A stretch of DNA of 51,610 nucleotides from Halorubrum tebenquichense DSM 14210 (GTDB lineage: Archaea > Halobacteriota > Halobacteria > Halobacteriales > Haloferacaceae). Numbering within the stretch: position 1 is the first letter of the stretch; every line of letters begins with the position of its first letter. The notes under the pieces are model-generated. The model did no database searches. It saw nothing but the letters and a program-made list of their open reading frames with translations, and was not told the DNA's origin. This document shows positions 51,331-51,610 of this stretch, piece after piece. The stretch is taken from positions 87,606 to 139,215 of the forward strand of contig NZ_AOJD01000027.1 of NCBI RefSeq assembly GCF_000337415.1. Reading direction: 5' to 3'. Both the position numbers and the translations under genes were made by a program.

Positions 51331-51610
51331 ATGCATCCACGCGCGGCGGAGTTCGCGGAACGGGCGCGGAAACGGTACGGAGTTGACCTCGACGCGCTGG
51401 AGTACGAGGCGGGGACGGAGACGGCGGCAGCCGCGGCCGACGCCGTCGGCTGCGAGACGGGCGCGATCGCCTCGACCATCGTCGTGTCGCTCTCCGGCGG
51501 CGACCGTGGTTCGCCGAACGACCTCGCGGCCGCGATCACGAGCGGCGCGAACCGGCTGGACCTCGACGCCGTCGCCGACCACTTCGGGGCCGACGCCGCC
51601 GCGATGGGCG
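51331..51610 (+). CDS. YbaK/EbsC-type aminoacyl-tRNA deacylase (partial)
   Basis: The first 93 residues of a gene that runs out of the window. MHPRAAEFAERARKRYGVDLD, then TETAAAAADAVGCETGAIASTIVVSL matches the start of the YbaK/prolyl-tRNA synthetase-associated domain, which clears mischarged tRNA. The C-terminal catalytic part is not visible, so specificity cannot be told. It follows SBDS on the same strand. Confidence 0.82.
   Translation, partial: MHPRAAEFAERARKRYGVDLDALEYEAGTETAAAAADAVGCETGAIASTIVVSLSGGDRGSPNDLAAAITSGANRLDLDAVADHFGADAAAMG

Noticed and set aside
1-51610. CRISPR array or further tRNA/rRNA genes
   Set aside because: No regular short repeats with spacers and no second convincing cloverleaf were seen. 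A full covariance-model scan was not possible.

Overview
The window is chromosomal DNA of a halophilic archaeon (class Halobacteria). The predicted proteins are very acidic, codon third positions are strongly G/C, haloarchaeal family genes are present throughout, several genes look leaderless with a TATA-like element about 28-31 bases before the start codon, and the trp genes are in the haloarchaeal order trpD-F-E-G. A Halorubrum-like genus is plausible, but sequence reading alone does not prove it.

Layout. 1-401: a GC-rich dispersed repeat copy. 402-4466: core genes for Mn/Fe superoxide dismutase, tRNA-Ser(UGA), a DUF2064-like protein, an IDI-1-like Nudix protein and an AAA ATPase with a His-rich tail. 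About 4500-12400: a visibly more A/T-rich accessory island with a one-cysteine MsrA, a HEAT-pseudokinase overlapping a 7-TM protein gene, an intact membrane histidine kinase, a 5'-truncated kinase pseudogene with a nonsense TGA, and a receiver-PAS-PAS-GAF-kinase gene split by another in-frame TGA. 12432-22069: housekeeping and conserved genes (methyltransferase, GNAT, TspO, AI-2E-type permease, DUF1684 protein, flavoprotein, four-PAS histidine kinase, MoaB/Mog with a His-rich head). 22082-26092: trpDFEG operon on the minus strand, with paired TGTACA boxes at its promoter that match the archaeal TrpY operator. 26261-29887: UspA protein, Pus10, endonuclease III, DoxX protein. 30007-30438: a lipoprotein gene cut by an in-frame TGA. 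30591-30876: a second, inverted copy of the dispersed repeat plus strong palindromes. 31019-39430: gshA, wHTH regulator, coaD, CoADR-like flavoprotein, a group of RNA-related genes (COG1325-like RNA-binding protein, Trm112-like, RNase P component 4), phosphoglycolate phosphatase and an Orc1/Cdc6-like ATPase. 39669-47411: a complete glycerol catabolism locus, with a candidate glycerol permease and glpK on the minus strand and divergent glpA-glpB-glpC on the plus strand. 47561-51610: DICT-domain protein with a minisatellite, FG-GAP/ASPIC protein, small zinc protein, SBDS and the start of a YbaK-type gene.

How the genes work together. The clearest functional unit is glycerol use. A membrane protein and glycerol kinase make glycerol-3-phosphate, which the three-subunit GlpABC dehydrogenase oxidises; the two arms share a divergent control region containing a GAACAT inverted repeat. 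trpDFEG supplies four activities of tryptophan synthesis. The most unusual material is the signalling island: two sensor kinase genes carry nonsense TGA codons that leave the downstream frame intact, and the kinase-like protein lacks its catalytic aspartate. A third gene elsewhere (the lipoprotein) shows the same kind of TGA interruption. The dispersed repeat, with conserved blocks and variable short-loop palindromes placed differently in its two copies, is the best candidate for an undescribed element.
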